A stretch of 64,000 nt of DNA from NCBI GenBank assembly GCA_013180625.2, contig SNVD02013640.1, forward strand, positions 17,139-81,138. Direction: 5' to 3'. Under the pieces are notes generated by a model. It was not told where the DNA came from and did not search any database. It was given only the letters and a program-made list of their open reading frames with translations. Position 1 is the first letter of the stretch. The number at the start of each line of letters is the position of its first letter. Shown one piece after another: positions 33,885-46,021 of this stretch. Both the position numbers and the translations under genes were made by a program. The DNA comes from Boswellia sacra. Lineage: Eukaryota > Streptophyta > Magnoliopsida > Sapindales > Burseraceae.

Positions 33885-35530
33885 AAGGTAAGGAAATTTA
33901 TTCTTATTTGTTATTTTTGTGGTAAAAAGGGACATATTAGGCCTAGATGCTTTAAATCGTTGAATCTTTTGTATAAAAGATCAAAACAATTTAAACTGTT
34001 ATCAAAATTGAAACATTTGTGGGTTAAGAAAGACAAAACAGTATGTCATGTTGCCCTTATTGCACTTAATCATGCATCTAATGGTTTGTGATATTTTGAC
34101 AGCGGTTGTTCCAGGCACATGACTAGAAATAAATTGTTTTTAACAGATTTTAAAGCATGCAGGGATGGAAATGTCACCTTTGAAGATGGAGCAACAAGTA
34201 AGATCATTGGTAAAGGGACTTTGAATGTCAAAGGCCTACCCAATTTTAGAAATGTCCTTTTAGTGGAAGACTTGAAAGCTAATCTTATAAGCATTAGTCA
34301 GATTTGTGATGAAAAGTATACTGTTAACTTCACACAAAACAAATGCATGGTCTTAGATAATTTTGGTAAATACATTCTGGAAGGTAATAGATCTTTGGAT
34401 AATTGTTATCTAGTAGAAATTGCATTTCATACTAGGATTTCGGATTTAAAATTGTGGCATAAAAAAATTAGGACACTTAAATTACAAAGACGTGGTTAAA
34501 TTAACTAAGTTAGGTGCTGTAAGAGGAGTTCCTAAATTTGATGACAAAATTGATAAAATTTGTGGACCATGTCAAATGGGAAAACAAATCAGAAGTTCAC
34601 GCAAATCAAATCCACATCTTAGCACTTCTAAGATAGTTGATTTGCTTCACATGGATCTTATGGGTCTTATGCAAATTGAAAGCATTATAGGTAAGAGATA
34701 TATATTTGTTTGTGTGGATGATTTCTCTAGATATACTTGGGTTGATTTCATTAAAGAAAAATCTGACACTGCTTTCAGGAACCTTTGTGTTAAGCTTGAA
34801 AATGAGCAAAATAGGAACATCGGAAGAATTGTGAGAATAAGACGTGATCATTGCAAGGAGTTTAAAAATGTGAGCTATGCTGACTTTTGCAAATATCATG
34901 GAATTGATCTTGAATTTTCAGCTCCTAAAACCCCTGAACAGAATGGCATTATGGAGAGGAAGAATAGAACTCTTCAAGAGATGGTAAGAGTGATGCTCAA
35001 TAGTAAGAAGTTGACCAAGAGGCTATGGGCTGAAGCAATAAGCACTGCTTATTATATTTCAAATCGAGTTTTTCTTAGGCCTGGCACTAACCAGACACCT
35101 TATAAAATCTTGAAAGGAAGAAAACCAAATTTGAAATATTTTCATGTTTTTGGTTGCAGGTGTTATATCTTAAACGACAGAGAACTGTTAGAAAAATTGG
35201 ATCCAAGGAGTGATGAAGGAGTCTTCGTAGGATATGCTCAAAACAGCAAAGCTTTTTGAGTTTATAATATGAGAACTGAGGCAGTCATGGAATCTGCAAA
35301 TGTAGTATTTGATGACCTTGATGATTATGCAAAGTACTCACAAGAGGAAAGCATAACCAGCTTCACAGAAGATGAAAAAAAATCAGATCCAGACAGTAAT
35401 AAAAAGGAAGATGTTGTTATGAAAGAGGAAACAGCTGCTGTTACACCCAACGTAACAGTAACATCTGACAACTCAGATTTAAACAAAAATTCAATTCAAA
35501 ATAATGATGATAGAAAAGATCCACCCATAT
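33885..35530 (+). pseudogene. Copia pol part 1: knuckle, protease, GAG-pre-integrase and integrase
   Basis: A second CCHC knuckle (CYFCGKKGHIRPRC) near 33915 is followed by the protease active site region DSGCSRHMT at ~34098; a TGA replaces a codon two residues before it. The GAG-pre-integrase motif at 34452 is split by a one-base insertion in an A-run (~34461). The integrase core (34640-35000) retains an HMDLMG aspartate, a second aspartate (IRRDHCKEF) and a glutamate in NGIMERKNRT, i.e. the D,D-35-E set. The chromodomain-free C-terminal region (PYKILKGRKPNLKYFHVFG) follows and the frame stops at 35257-35259. The segment 35269-35530 is a variable acidic linker. Confidence 0.88.
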
Positions 35531-35559
35531 AGATTCAAAAGGCACATCCAACAAGTTCT

Positions 35560-37173
35560 ATCATTAAAACACCAGATGGCATGATGAAGACTAGGAGAAA
35601 GGTAAGAAACGAGGTAAGGTTTGCATGTTATGTTTCTTTAGTTGAGCCAAAAAAATGTGAAAGAAGCTTTAAAAGAAGAAGTGTGGATTCGAGCTATGCA
35701 AGATAAACTTAATCAATTTAAAAGGAATGAAGTGTGGGAATTAGTTCCTAGGCTAGAAAGTACAAATATCATTGGAACAAAATGGATTTTCAAAAATAAA
35801 ACTGATGAAAGTGGACAAGTAGTTAGAAATAAGGCTAAGCTAGTTGCATAATGTTACACACAAGTAGAAGGCATAGACTTTGATGAAACCTTTGCACCAG
35901 TAGCTAGACTTGAGTCAATCAGATTACTAATTGTAATTGCTTGTTTGCTTGATTTTAAGTTGTATCAAATGGATGTTAAAATTACATTTTTAAATGGCTA
36001 TCTCAATGAAGAAGTTTTTGTTGAACAACCTAAAGGATTTGAAGATCCTAAACATCCAGATTTTGTGTACAAATTGCACAAAGCTTTGTATGGTTTGAAA
36101 CAAGCTCCTAGAGCTGGGTATGAAAGGTTGACAAATTTTTGATCAATAGAGGTTATAAAAGAGGTAGCAGTGATAAGACTTTGTTTATCAAACATGCATC
36201 TAACTATCTTATTGTTGCACAAATATATGTTGATGACATTATTTTCGGATCAACTAACAAAAGCAAAATTAATGAGTTTGTTAAGTTGATGCAGGAAGAG
36301 TTTGAGATGAGCATGGTAGGAGAATTAAATTTCTTTCTTGGATTGTAAGTTAAGCAAATGAATGATGGGATATTTATATCTCAATCAAAATACGCCAAAA
36401 ATCTTGTAAAGAAGTTTGGGCTTGAGAATGCAAAACCAATAAAAACTCCTATCAGTAATAATCTAAAACTTTCAAAAGATAATGCAGGGAAGGAAGTTGA
36501 TGCAAGCTTATACAGAAGCATTATTGGCAGTCTACTTTATCTTACAGCAAGCAGACCAGATTTGAGTTTTAGTGTAGGACTTTGTGCAAGGTTTCAAGCA
36601 AATCCCAAAGAATCACATCTTGCATCAGCAAAGAGAATCATCAGGTATGAACATGGAACATGTGATTATGGAATATGGTTTTCTAAAGATAAAAATGATT
36701 GTCTTGCAGTGTTTAGTGATGCAGATAGGGCAGGAAATGCAGATGATAGAAAAAGTACTTTAGGAGGATGCTTTTGTTTTGGTATTAACTTGGTTTCATG
36801 GCACAGTAAGAAGCAGAATTCAATTTCTTTATCTACAGCTGAAGCCGAATACATAGCAGCAGGGAGTTGTTATACACAACTATTGTGGATGAAGCAAATA
36901 TTGAGTGATTATGGTATTGAACAGAAACTTATTACTATGTTTTGTGATAATACTAGTGCTATAAATATTTCCAAAAATTCTGTTCAGCATTCTAGAACAA
37001 AACAAATTGATATTAGATACCATTTTATAAGGGAACTAGTAGAATCTAAGGTGATACACATTGAGCACATCTCCACAGATAAACAATTGGCTGACTTGTT
37101 CACTAAGGCATTGGACACAACAAGGTTTGAAAATCTAAGAAAAGCCTTAAGTATCTGTCAGTTATATGAGTGA
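35560..37173 (+). pseudogene. Copia pol part 2: reverse transcriptase and RNase H
   Basis: Reverse transcriptase starts at ~35650 (KEEVWIRAMQDKLNQF, GTKWIFKNK). It shows [11 protein letters not shown], the [15 protein letters not shown] block and the catalytic YVDDIIFGST near 36225. The frame is broken by TAA for a glutamine codon at ~35849, a frameshift near 36115-36140 and another TAA at ~36346. From 36358 an uninterrupted 271-codon stretch covers the end of reverse transcriptase (GSLLYLTASRPDLSFSVG) and RNase H with its acidic residues (FSDADRAG, STAEAEY, CDNTSAI) to the stop at 37171-37173. The usual tryptophan in DADWAG is arginine here. Confidence 0.9.
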
Positions 37174-37941
37174 ACACAGTATTCTATAATGTTATTCATA
37201 TCTGTAGTATCATAAGTTTCCTTCTAAATTAGCATGTTTTGAGTTGTGATATAAAAATTGTGTGAATAATTAAATATTGGTTTAATGATGAAAATACAAA
37301 GAGGGCTACCAGTATATGATGTGTGAAAGCCATCCATTGAGATTAACTTCATTGTATCTAAGAAATATGGTGAGGTCACCCACTCAAAAGGAAAAGGGCT
37401 ACCTCTATACATGTGTGAAAGCTAATGTATTATTTAGCAAATTTATATTGAGACTAACTTTTATGTGTGTAAGAAGCATACTCAAGTTGTTCACTCAATA
37501 AGTTCAAAATAAGCTTTAATTTGTGAATCACTCAAACCCAAAATTATGCTTTTTAGAATGAGAAATATGATAATTCAGATATTACTGTTATGATATGGAT
37601 AACTGTGTTCTGTTACATTTTTCATAACAATGTCTTATATGCTTATCCTAAAAATTAAGTCACTTGTGTGTCCATGTGTCAAATTTTTGTCATTTCAGCA
37701 TTGTTGAATTAAGAGGGAGAAGTATCAATGGCGGGAATCCTTTTTTGTATCAGTATTCATTATTTAAATTTGATTCAAATTTGAATTGAAGTGTTTTGAA
37801 GGGAGTTATTAAACAGTTTTTGGAAAGGAAAGTCATTAATTAATTTGTTTGTTGAAAATCAAAAATTCCTAAAAAGTCGGCTTAGTATATATAGCAAATA
37901 GTTTGTTGGCTTCTCCTGTTCATGTAATCCTTCATCAATAG
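37174..37941. other. Noncoding gap between copia pol and the env-position region
   Basis: No frame of note. It includes paired sequences around GTGTGAAAGC with CCATTGAGATTAACT (37320-37350) and, slightly changed, GTGTGAAAGC...GAGACTAACT (37412-37460), suggesting a short ~95-bp diverged duplication. Confidence 0.5.
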
Positions 37942-39864
37942 TTGCTTCCCTGTCTCGCATCTTGGCTCTTTGTTCCTGTTCTGAAAAATTTTTGCAGTTT
38001 AGAAACCCTAGCTATGACAACATCAAACTCGACAGCCATGCTTCTTGTTCAAGCGGCTTTAGTCATGACAGTAGTAACAGCAGCCAGTCACCTTATACAT
38101 AACACAAACAGGCAACAAGAGCAGTCGATCCAGCCATGAGCGAGGACAAACAAGTACAAGTGAAGAAGATCAAGGAAAAGATCAAGCCAAAATACAACAA
38201 ATTTCTCACGGCTGCAATCAAATAGAAATTTGACAAGATTACTTCACAGAGGAAGCTTTAGTTAGAAAGGCCTGTAAAACTCTCGGACTTTAACTCATAT
38301 GGTGTCAGTGAGATGATTGAGTCCAATTACTAGACTCGAACGGTATTAAACTTTCTTCCTCTTGTTAAAACTTTGATTCAGGAATTCTATGCTAATATTT
38401 CAAGCACCATTGATGATCTTAAGAGTGTTCATTACCATAAGGTCTACTGTCGGGGGAATTTTGTGAAATTCTCCCCCAATGTCATAAACTCTTTTATGGA
38501 CATTCTAATAGGGAGCATGCATTCTCTAGATGAAGAATATAACATGGCCGAAATAGTCAAGGAAGTCACTGGTCGAACAGATATCAAATGGAAACCTAGA
38601 GATGGTATTGACCAGAAATATCTTAGGAAGAAATACCGAGTGTTACACAAAATAGCCCAATTTAATTGGTTTCCTTCTTCCCATTAAAATCAGGCTCGGG
38701 AAGATAGACTGAAACTCCTCTTTTGTTTAGGAACTAATAGACCAGTAAATTTTGGACTGTTAGCATATAAAACAATTGTTCAAACTGGTTCCTATCACTC
38801 AGATTACTACCTGCCTGTGTTTCCCTGTTTAATACAAAGCCTACTTGCTCAGAACAACATTCCTGTGAGCTCTAATGAACAAACTGAAGTTCTGTCTAAG
38901 TCCATTACCAAGGGATTCCTTCAATGATTGCATGATCAAATTGATCTGCCTGCACCTGAACCTAAACCCATAAGAGTCAGGAAAAATCAATTGAAATTTG
39001 TTGAAGAAAAACTTGAATTGATCAATTCTGCTTTGACAGATATTATGCAGGATTTAAAAGATATCAAACATAAACAATCTATGTTGGAAGCTCAGTTTCT
39101 CGGACAACCTCAGTCCACAGCACCACACTCTATGGCACCTGAACCTGAACCTGTGATTCTAGAAACACCAGCTACTGATATACCAGAAGCCACTGAACCA
39201 CAACCTGAGGAAACAGCTCCAAGTCCATCAAGTCCTGCTGCATAGCCTACGGTTAAGACATACAGACCAGTAGCACAAAAGCCAAAAGAAAAATCAAACA
39301 AGGCTTCTGTCAAGGGATATAACAGAAAGGGAAAGAAGAAAATGAAAGTGGTGAAGAAATCATCTAATTAGAAGAAGCAGAAACCAGACCAATCAGCTTC
39401 CCAATTTGTAAGATGAATCTGATTTAGATGTACCAACAAAAACAGATTTCGGAATGAAACAGTCCTCACCACTTGCTGAGCAAGCATCCCTGGATATTCC
39501 TGAACCTGCAGCAGCTGAAGAAGAACCTCATCCACCATCACCCCTTCTTCCAGCACCTGAGTCACCAGTTCCATCTTCCTAACCACCTGCTCAAACCACT
39601 GAAACAAGTGTAGAAAGAATCGAAAGGGAGATACACAGAGTCGTTGCTAAAGTTATTGCCACTTCTTCGGATACAATTGAAGTTCCTTCAGCACCAGGTC
39701 CTTCTGCACCAACAGCACCAGTTGTGGCTTCAACAAAACAAGATCCATCTGATCAGCCAACCTCTACCCCTAAGCGTCGGTTTAAACACGTGGCTCACAA
39801 ATCTGTCAAATGTCCTGGCAGCTCTACCTCACCACCTGTCAGAAAGTCATCCAGACTCGTTTAG
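37942..39864 (+). pseudogene. Env-position coding relic with 'putative plant transposon protein' (Transposase_32-like) segment
   Basis: Downstream of pol lies a string of protein-like segments. The clearest is at 38330-38690 (IQEFYANISSTI, YCRGNFVKFSPNVINSFMD), which matches my recollection of the plant transposon domain with 'EFYANL...VRGK.V.FS...IN'. A charged segment (KQVQVKKIKEKIKPKYNKFL) precedes it. From 38928 a 105-codon frame holds a coiled-coil-like stretch (KFVEEKLELINSALTDIMQDL) then proline/glutamate-rich repeats (APEPEP, TEPQPEETAPSPSSP), and proline/serine-rich sequence continues to ~39860 in other frames. Stops and frameshifts interrupt it repeatedly. Such ORFs sit in the envelope position of Sireviruses, but no membrane anchor or signal peptide is convincing here. 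Function unknown. Confidence 0.6.
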
Positions 39865-39885
39865 ATTTTGGCCACTTATGCTGAA

Positions 39886-39940
39886 ATCAAGGGGGAGAAG
39901 ATCACATCAAGGGGGGAGGAGATCAAGGGGGAGACTTTAA
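39886..39940 (+). other. Multiple AGGGGGAG purine tracts
   Basis: Three close copies of CAAGGGGGAG/CAAGGGGGGAGGAG lie at 39888-39934, with a further TGAGGGGGAGAA at 40100-40111. Repeated purine tracts upstream of the 3' LTR are described for Sireviruses. The tract actually next to the LTR is AAAAAGAGGAAGA at 40458-40470. Confidence 0.7.
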
Positions 39941-40457
39941 CTTGGCTGGCTTTCTATGACTTTCTATTTGCTCTGAACTACTTTTTTTATTTTGTTTGTT
40001 TTGAACTACTTTCATTTGTTGTCATTTTTTTTATCTTATTCTCTCTGCTTACTAATTTTGTTTTTGTGTTACTTATTTCTCAAAATAAATAAGTAAGAAG
40101 TGAGGGGGAGAATGACTTATCTTTTATATGTTGTATGCACTTGAATGGTTTGCTGCATTGTGATAATCTGCATTAGTAAATTAACTGAATGTTGTAGATG
40201 ATTTTGCGCGCAGCTGTGTTTAATATATATTTTCATTTGTCTTGCAGACTTTGAGTGTACTAGTGAAACTTCACTTAGTACTCTGTTCAGTCATATATCT
40301 TGTGACAGTGTGTTGTTATGTGAGTCACAACAGTTTTCTGATTATTTCTTTGCATGAGATATTTGTTGGTCTTATGATTCATGATACCTTTCAGTGATAC
40401 ATAACTGATCATGTGTTGTTCTTAGAAACAGTTAAAGTGCTTTCATCACAAGTTACC

Positions 40458-40471
40458 AAAAAGAGGAAGAT
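40458..40471 (+). other. Polypurine tract before copia 3' LTR
   Basis: AAAAAGAGGAAGA followed by one T lies directly before the LTR start TGTTGATG at 40472. Confidence 0.75.
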
Positions 40472-41374
40472 TGTTGATGTTAACGTAAAATATGTGACAT
40501 GCACATGTTCAAATTTTGGTTAACTTGTGATAAAAGTAAGAAAAATATTTTTGATTCCTATTTTACTGTTTCTAGATAATTATTATAGGAAGTATTTTGA
40601 TTCATAATAAATATCTTTCTTGATCAGGATAATATTTCTTTTATCCTAATCAAAATAGGAAGATAGTTAATGTATCCTTTTTACTTTAGGAGATTAACTA
40701 TAAAACATTTCCTATTTTGTTTGATCCTAATCCTAATGTGATCTTGATTGAGATCCTTTCAGGACTTTTAGGAAGATTGTATCAAGACCTCTCAATATAT
40801 ATTGATGGATGAAAAAGTTGGCAGCAGATATTGAAGAGAGAGAGTCTTTTGCGCAAGAGAGGTTCTTGATTATTGATCACGACATTCCATGACTTCTTAA
40901 GAAACAGGCTTTGACGCAAAGGAATGTCTTTATATCTTTGATTCATTGAGTCTTTGTTTTCATGTATGAGAGTTAAAATTGTACATGAGTTGTTGATCAA
41001 GTCTGAGTGAGTTAGTAGACACTTAGAAAAACTTGAGGGTTGAGTGTTTATGTAATTTTGTGCCAGACATCGGGTGTTATGTATAATTTAACAGCGTTCT
41101 GTTAAGTTATCTGTGATGGAGAGTGAGCAGTGTCACTAGTGTTTAGGATCTTTGCGAAGATCTTGTTTATCAAAGATTAAGTCTGTGTGTGAGAGTGAGT
41201 CAGCACTGTAAAAGGTTCTAAAGATTGTACAAACAAGAGCATAGTAAATTGCAGCTCTATAGCTATCCGTGGACGTAGGTTTTTATAACCGAACCACGTA
41301 AAAATCCTTCTGTATTGATTTACATTATAGTTGACTGTGTTGTAATTTGTAACTGCATACCTCCAGAACTTACA
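40472..41374 (+). repeat. 3' LTR of the copia element
   Basis: Starts TGTTGATGTTAACG and ends CCAGAACTTACA. It aligns along its full length with 31325-32224 with scattered substitutions and small indels. Confidence 0.92.
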
Positions 41375-43387
41375 CAAATAAATATTAATGTTTAAATGAC
41401 AATTTATATTTATATTATATGAATTCTAGTGCACTTAATGATAATAATATAAAAAAAAAAATTCAATATCATATAGAACTTTCAAAATTTGAAAGAAAAT
41501 TTGAATTGTATTAAATAAATATTTGTTAGTTTTGTTAAAAAGATTTGAAATTCACCGTAGATGGAACTTGAACTTGTCCATCTAAATGCATTTCTCGACT
41601 CCATTGATGATTAGTTGTAATATCATAAATGATATGATGCCTAACAAATAATGAAAATATTATCGTAGTAGTGAATAGTGATTTGTTTCTTCTTATAGTT
41701 ATAGTTGAATTACTATTGTTTCACCACAAAATTCTTTTCCTTGGTACTTATTAGTAATGCGAAGTTGAGAAGAAATGCCTATTTTGTATTAGCGTGGGGA
41801 CAATAATTAATGATCTTTTCTAAAAATGAGTAACATAATGGGGACAAAAAGGGCATAGTCTGGACCAACATTATTAAATGGCATGGCATGTCGAGTTATC
41901 TGACACATTGAATAAATTTCCAAATATGATAATATTAATAAGATTATAAAATAATATAAATTAAACACACCATTGCGCTCTACAGTATTGGCCACTCAAT
42001 TTCACTCGTGTGATAACATACATATTTTTATTTTCAAGACAGCTTATTTTGTTATAGGATTCATTATTTTACTGATGTCATGTGATATAAAATGATATAT
42101 AACCAAGTCATCCAATCAATAACCTATTAATTTCTTTTGATTCATAAAATTTTTAAATCCCACTATTCAATTTAAACTAATAATTGTTTGAGGGAAAACA
42201 TAATTGAAAGTAACTAGACATTAGAGATTGTTGTAAAAGAATAATTATATTATATATTTCTTTATTATCTAATCAAATGTCGAGTTTGACACAGCCGGAC
42301 CACTGTAAAATGATTACTACACTACGCTACACCTGAATTTGAAAAACTAAAGATAAATTTATACATGACATTTAACTTGGTTAGAGTATATAAAATTTCC
42401 CAAATGTTGTTGCTCTTTGACAAGTCCCCTAAAACTTGAGTAGTTTTTGGCATTTTCCTAATTACTTTAAGCATTGCTTCCAAAATCTCTACCTAGTTTA
42501 CTGAGGTAGGAATTACATACAAAGATTATGATTTAGAGAAGAACTAAGTTTGCAGGTTGAGCTTTGTGAATTAATTTCCAAAATTTTGACATCTTTGTGG
42601 TTGAAAGCACATGATCATCCATAAGAGGGATAGAAATGTTTATACTTAAAGAGGCGAACACATAGTTTGAATGTATATAACGTTGGGCTTTTTGAGGGGC
42701 CCCTTCAAATTGGTAGTATCAGCCACGCGAATAATGCCACAATTATTGGGGTCATTCTACAGTACAAATATTGCCATAGTTAAGTGTTGTAAATCCAATA
42801 TTTAAATGCTATTTTTATAGTTACACTACAAATTTACAATCTCAAAATTACAATTTATATATTTCAATGCAAAGTTATTTTAATTTGGGAATAGAAAACT
42901 TGAAACCAACGTTAAAAGTTACAAATAAATTGCATTTTTACTGTCATCGGAGAGATTGCAAAAAATTTAGTGATCATGAGTAAGAAAACTTACATAGAAT
43001 TGTGAAAAGAGAGTGACCGAACCCATACTTCAATGGTTGAGGTAGAAATTGCATACTAAGGTGATAAAAATTCAAACTTCGTTGAAATAGATTGCCAGAA
43101 ATTATATCTATCCGAACTTGTTGCATCAACCTCTCATTAATTTCTCTACAATGTACTAAATTGTCTCAAATTCGTGGAGAGATGCATGCTTTAGCTCAAA
43201 ATTTTATAAGACTACATCATGTTTATGATTTTTCAAAAACTTTCCCGGCAATGTAATCAAAGTGAAGACAAAATCATTAGCCCTAGATTTCTAAATCCAT
43301 CACAAGGACCTAAAACCAAAGTTAAAGATATAATTACAGTAGTGAAAGTTGAATTTATGTTTATTGAAGCTACAGTTGCTCCCACTT
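41375..43387. other. Intergenic stretch downstream of the mtSSB gene
   Basis: AT-rich, no gene seen. At 42748 the words GGGGTCATTCTACAGTAC match the terminus of the MULE-type MITE at 56041, but no opposite end was found, so this is at most a truncated relative. Confidence 0.5.
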
Positions 43388-43535
43388 GAAGCAATGCTTT
43401 TAGTAATAGCCGACGCCTTTAATTTCTGATGGCGATGGGGCACTGGGATCACCACCATTTTGAAGCTATGCTTTTAGTAATAGCCGACGCCTTTAATTTC
43501 TGATGGCGATGGGGCACTGGGATCACCACCATTTC
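43388..43535. repeat. 74-bp tandem duplication covering the end of the mtSSB coding sequence
   Basis: Two near-identical 74-bp copies, 43388-43461 and 43462-43535, differ at about two positions. The right copy contains the functional end of the last mtSSB exon and its stop; the left copy lies in the 3' untranslated region and repeats the same coding text after the stop. Confidence 0.95.
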
Positions 43536-46021
43536 CCAAAAACACAAGGCGACCTGCCACATTCATGTTGGAAAAGTCCATTGAAGATGAAGGAAAGTCC
43601 AGCAGAATACAACCTTCATACACGGTAATAATGCTTCGACAATATGTAAACTTCTATGATTAAATGCTAACACAATCTCATGCTAATAGGCTCTGTTAGT
43701 CTCCGAAAAGAAATCTGTCGAATGATTTTATATTTCAGTTTGCCACACCACTAGACAAGCTGACATTAGATGCGTGGAATTAATAACCTAGATGCCAATA
43801 AGGAGACAACAGAGTGTATAACGTGTGTGGTGTTCGCAAGAAAAAAATGAAAATATATCTGAACAAAAAGAGAAAACAAACAAGACTTGTACGAATGTCA
43901 TTGTAGATCAGATTAAAGACATCTGTATGAAAGTACACATACTATTACACAATGCATACTTTCATATAAGGGACATAAACAAATAAGTTCTTCAAACATT
44001 AATTGCAGGTCCACAAGATTGGAAAAGGCATGGAGGATAATATCACTGCTGAAGTATCATATATCATAATGACATATTAGCAAATAATTTTGTCAATGAG
44101 AGACATATGCATTAGAAAGTAGCATGTCCATTAATAAAACTCAGATATCAACCAAATATGCATTAGAAAGTATCAATTGAGAACATATCTTTATCACTTA
44201 CGATTAAATCCACTACCTAAACTCAGATATCTATAAAACACTGAAAATAATATTCATATTAACTCAAACAAATATGCAACAAAATTGAAACTTACATACG
44301 GGTTCAGATGATTTATTGTATACTTGAGCAACTTATATAGATAATGGAAGGAAGTAGTGTAAGTACCATTACGACGAATAGCAATCTCTCTTATACGCCG
44401 AACAAGACCAGTTACTGGGTCACTGAAGACTTTTTGCTCCAAATTTCCTTCTATATATAAAATTGATCTACATCAGGTGAAAGAAATAAATTATATCATA
44501 ATTGAAATCAGAATGGAAATGACCCACAACCGAATTCATATGCACCATAATACAGATTCAGAAGAGCCAAGACAAGCTCAAAACAGAACAAACAAAAAAA
44601 AATTAGGAAAGCACCAAGAACAATAATTGAACGCAACAAAATAAATAAAAATAAATCAGCAAAATTTTCTGCCAAAATAAGATTTATATCTCATGAAGGC
44701 AGGATTTGATTTCAAATCGTAATAATAACAATAAACCTTTTAAAAGAATATTGGTTAATTATCATCCCAGATTATCATCTAAATTAGCATACAAAAATTG
44801 GGCTTATTATTTTAGAAATTATGCATTGTTAAGTGTGGTCCAAAAAAGGATTTTCAAGAGAACTAGACTTTTACAACTAGTTAATTCCAGCATTTCGATA
44901 GACCCAGGACATTCAACCCATGTTGAAGTTTCAAAATTTGAAATGTGGCTAAAACAGAATCTTGATTGAACTCACAATGCATAGATTCTGATATTACCTA
45001 AACACAAGACTGCTCTCTTCCCAAGGTGAGTTATTGTTCCAAGCTCAAAAAGTAAAATTCTGATGTTACTGAAAATGTAATTACTTGAAGAGAGAACAGA
45101 GCGACAATTATCATTAAGAAGAACATATAAAATGCTGTTTTTCAACTCCTTGATTTATCTCCTAGTTACCAAGTGTTATCTCCCATTTCGGCATCCATTC
45201 ACATGTCCACCAACATATTGGCTTATCCTGCTATCTTCCTATTGAATGCAATGTGAAATAATTTTAGTCTCACACTCAAAACCTCTTGGTAATCAAAATT
45301 ATTCCCTAACCTACAACGCAATCTTTCTATCGTCAAGTATAAGTGTAACTAAGATTGGGTGCCTTGGCATTATGTAGCTCAACCTCCACCTCAAAATAAG
45401 CAGTGACTGATAAGATATCAAAAGATATAGTTGTGCATTGTTTGTTTGAATTTTATGTTTTTTTTTAAATATGACGGAGGAAAAACAAGTAAAGAATCCA
45501 AGAAATTGATTGAAAAAAAATAAAAGAAATTGTTACCCAGGATGAACATTCTTCATGACAATGGCGCCCAACCTCTCAGGGTAAACGGAGACCCGATGCC
45601 ATTGAACAGAGCAGCGATTTGCATAGGCCTTGGGATCTTCGTTGTCCAATGGCCTCCTGTTATTCCGAATCCCACCTGTCCCCAATGAAAAGAGTGTCAC
45701 CGTCCTCCCACTCCTCAGCTTCTTCTGCAATGGACTCTGCCCCACCTGCCCCACCAATATTGCCTACAACAATCCCCCTATAAATAACAATAATAATAGC
45801 ATTTCGAATCAAAATCAAAAGCAATGTAAAAGTACCTTGTAAATGCCCACATCAAGGCCGTTCTCGAGCGTCCGTTCATAGACGGGGCGTGGCTCAGGCG
45901 TTGCAGTGTCGGAGTCGGATGAGGGATTGGTGGTGGTGCAAAAGGGCTTAGAAATCCGGGAGATTTGAGGGTTTGAGAGAAGCGAGCGATACAGGCTTAG
46001 ACTTCTTGGGAGAATTGCCAT
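43474..46021 (-). CDS. mtSSB: Mitochondrial single-stranded DNA-binding protein, 4 exons
   Basis: Exons 45836-46021, 45537-45763, 44367-44467 and 43474-43553 give 594 nt (197 aa), all with GT-AG introns; plant mtSSBs are about 200 aa. The protein coats single-stranded DNA during mitochondrial DNA replication, recombination and repair. The N-terminus is rich in Arg/Ser/Leu and poor in acids (MAILPRSLSLYRSLLSN), as expected of a mitochondrial presequence. The OB-fold follows from ~residue 63: LVGQVGQSPLQKKLRSGRTV, SLGTGGIRNN, CSVQWHRVSVYPERLG, GSILYIEGNLEQKVFSDP and RREIAIR-type RRIREIAIRRNG. The tail SAPSPSEIKGVGYY is acidic-light and conserved in plant mtSSB. It is divergent from the cyclophilin gene. 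The end of exon 4 is tandemly duplicated downstream. Confidence 0.92.

Larger units (their letters stand above)
31325..41374 (+). mobile_element. Ty1/copia LTR retrotransposon, Sirevirus-like, decayed
   Basis: A 10-kb element on the plus strand with ~900-bp LTRs (31325-32224 and 40472-41374), an initiator-tRNA-Met primer site and a purine tract before the 3' LTR. The domain order is gag, zinc knuckle, protease, integrase, reverse transcriptase, RNase H, which is the copia order. After pol there are ~3.3 kb containing an additional coding relic and extra AGGGGGAG tracts, features associated with the Sirevirus lineage. All frames carry stops or frameshifts, so the copy is non-functional. The two LTRs are clearly alike with a few percent differences by eye. 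No target duplication was found (flanks ATTTT and CAAAT). Confidence 0.93.

Noticed and set aside
31320..41379. Target-site duplication for the copia element
   Set aside because: The bases outside the LTRs (ATTTT and CAAAT) do not match, so no duplication is claimed.
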